Source of the DNA: Aurelia coerulea | Taxonomy: Eukaryota; Cnidaria; Scyphozoa; Semaeostomeae; Ulmaridae | Length of the DNA stretch: 64,000 nucleotides | NCBI GenBank assembly: GCA_039566865.1 | Contig: CM076947.1 | Location: 23,313,501-23,377,500, forward strand | Direction of reading: 5' to 3' | Part shown: positions 63,539 through 64,000 of the stretch, piece by piece | Layout of the letters: the number at the start of each line of letters is the position of its first letter | How positions within the stretch are numbered: position 1 is the first letter of the stretch | Notes under the pieces: generated by a model | Seen by the model: only the letters and a program-made list of their open reading frames with translations | The model's database searches: none | Told to the model about the DNA's origin: nothing | Made by a program: the position numbers and the translations under genes

Positions 63539-64000
63539 CTGAAAGAAACAAAGCACATTCATAGATTTTAAAAAGCACTCCAATGCGGTGTTGTTCAAAA
63601 CAATTCAACTTCAATCTCATACCAGTACTTCGCACGAGACATCTATGCACAGGGACACTTTCAGGAACCCTTGCATAGGAAATTTTGTAATATTCCAAGT
63701 CGCTATTTTAGTACAGCAGCGAGATTTTGTACTATATTTTACGTAGCTATTCTAGTACAGTAATGAAATATCTACATGTAATGCACACAAGAATTCACAC
63801 TCTGATGAGAACCTAGGTTCAAAAGGACTTGGTGTGCCAGAAATCTGTTACTTTGCATCTGCCCCCTTCATAGTGTATAATATTTATGTAATCCAAATGG
63901 CCATTAATGCGTTGATATTTTTTTTATAATCATTTAAAATGTTACAATACATGTTACATCTACATCCTGCTATACTTTCTAATTACTTTACAACCTATAC
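63539..64000. other. Intron upstream of w1, nothing recognised
   Basis: Contains a loose repeat GCTATTTTAGTACAGCAGCGA / GCTATTCTAGTACAGTAATGA (63701, 63749). The preceding CEP290 exon is not in the window. Confidence 0.5.

Overview
The window is intronic and exonic DNA of a metazoan nuclear genome. It is roughly two thirds A+T, with GT-AG introns, RNA polymerase III tRNA genes, non-LTR retrotransposon remnants and a heavy load of short inverted-repeat DNA transposons. An invertebrate is likely. The retroelement and intron style resembles cnidarian genomes, but nothing here proves the phylum.

One protein-coding gene fills the window on the minus strand: the orthologue of CEP290 (NPHP6), the coiled-coil scaffold of the ciliary transition zone. 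I traced 44 consecutive coding exons from 63538 (N-terminal side) down to 1432. They join with fully consistent phases into 4584 nt, or 1528 codons, without a stop. All 44 introns and flanks use GT donors and AG acceptors. The fragment matches human CEP290 from about residue 200 to about residue 1750. The first ~200 codons lie beyond the right edge and the C-terminal third beyond the left edge. Signature stretches include EELRERLGMDPREQLD, LANKQYNELTAKYRDLLQK, LRRQFSGALPL and LINELRLRIP.

Most of the remaining sequence is intron filled with mobile DNA. There are at least six inverted-repeat families that leave 9-bp target duplications, several TA-flanked families with TACCGGGTG-type or CAGTAAAT-type ends, TTAA-flanked short elements and two hAT-like elements. 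Insertions are often nested. The largest runs from 33882 to 40122: a 6.24-kb element with 21-bp terminal inverted repeats and a 9-bp target duplication. It sits inside an older short element and carries both a 1.1-kb hAT-like insertion and a 2.5-kb array of a 212-bp satellite.

Other items are three intact-looking tRNA genes (Gly-TCC, His-GTG, Asn-GTT) and one degenerate tRNA-like sequence, all on the minus strand inside CEP290 introns; tRNA-derived SINEs; four 5'-truncated reverse-transcriptase remnants; a hexamer minisatellite; and one open reading frame with weak CUB-domain character. No promoter, CpG island or gene end is visible. The most notable points are an insertion placed exactly on a CEP290 splice donor that was rebuilt by the 9-bp duplication, the satellite-bearing nested element, and a transposon copy interrupted by an inverted copy of its own end plus flanking host DNA.
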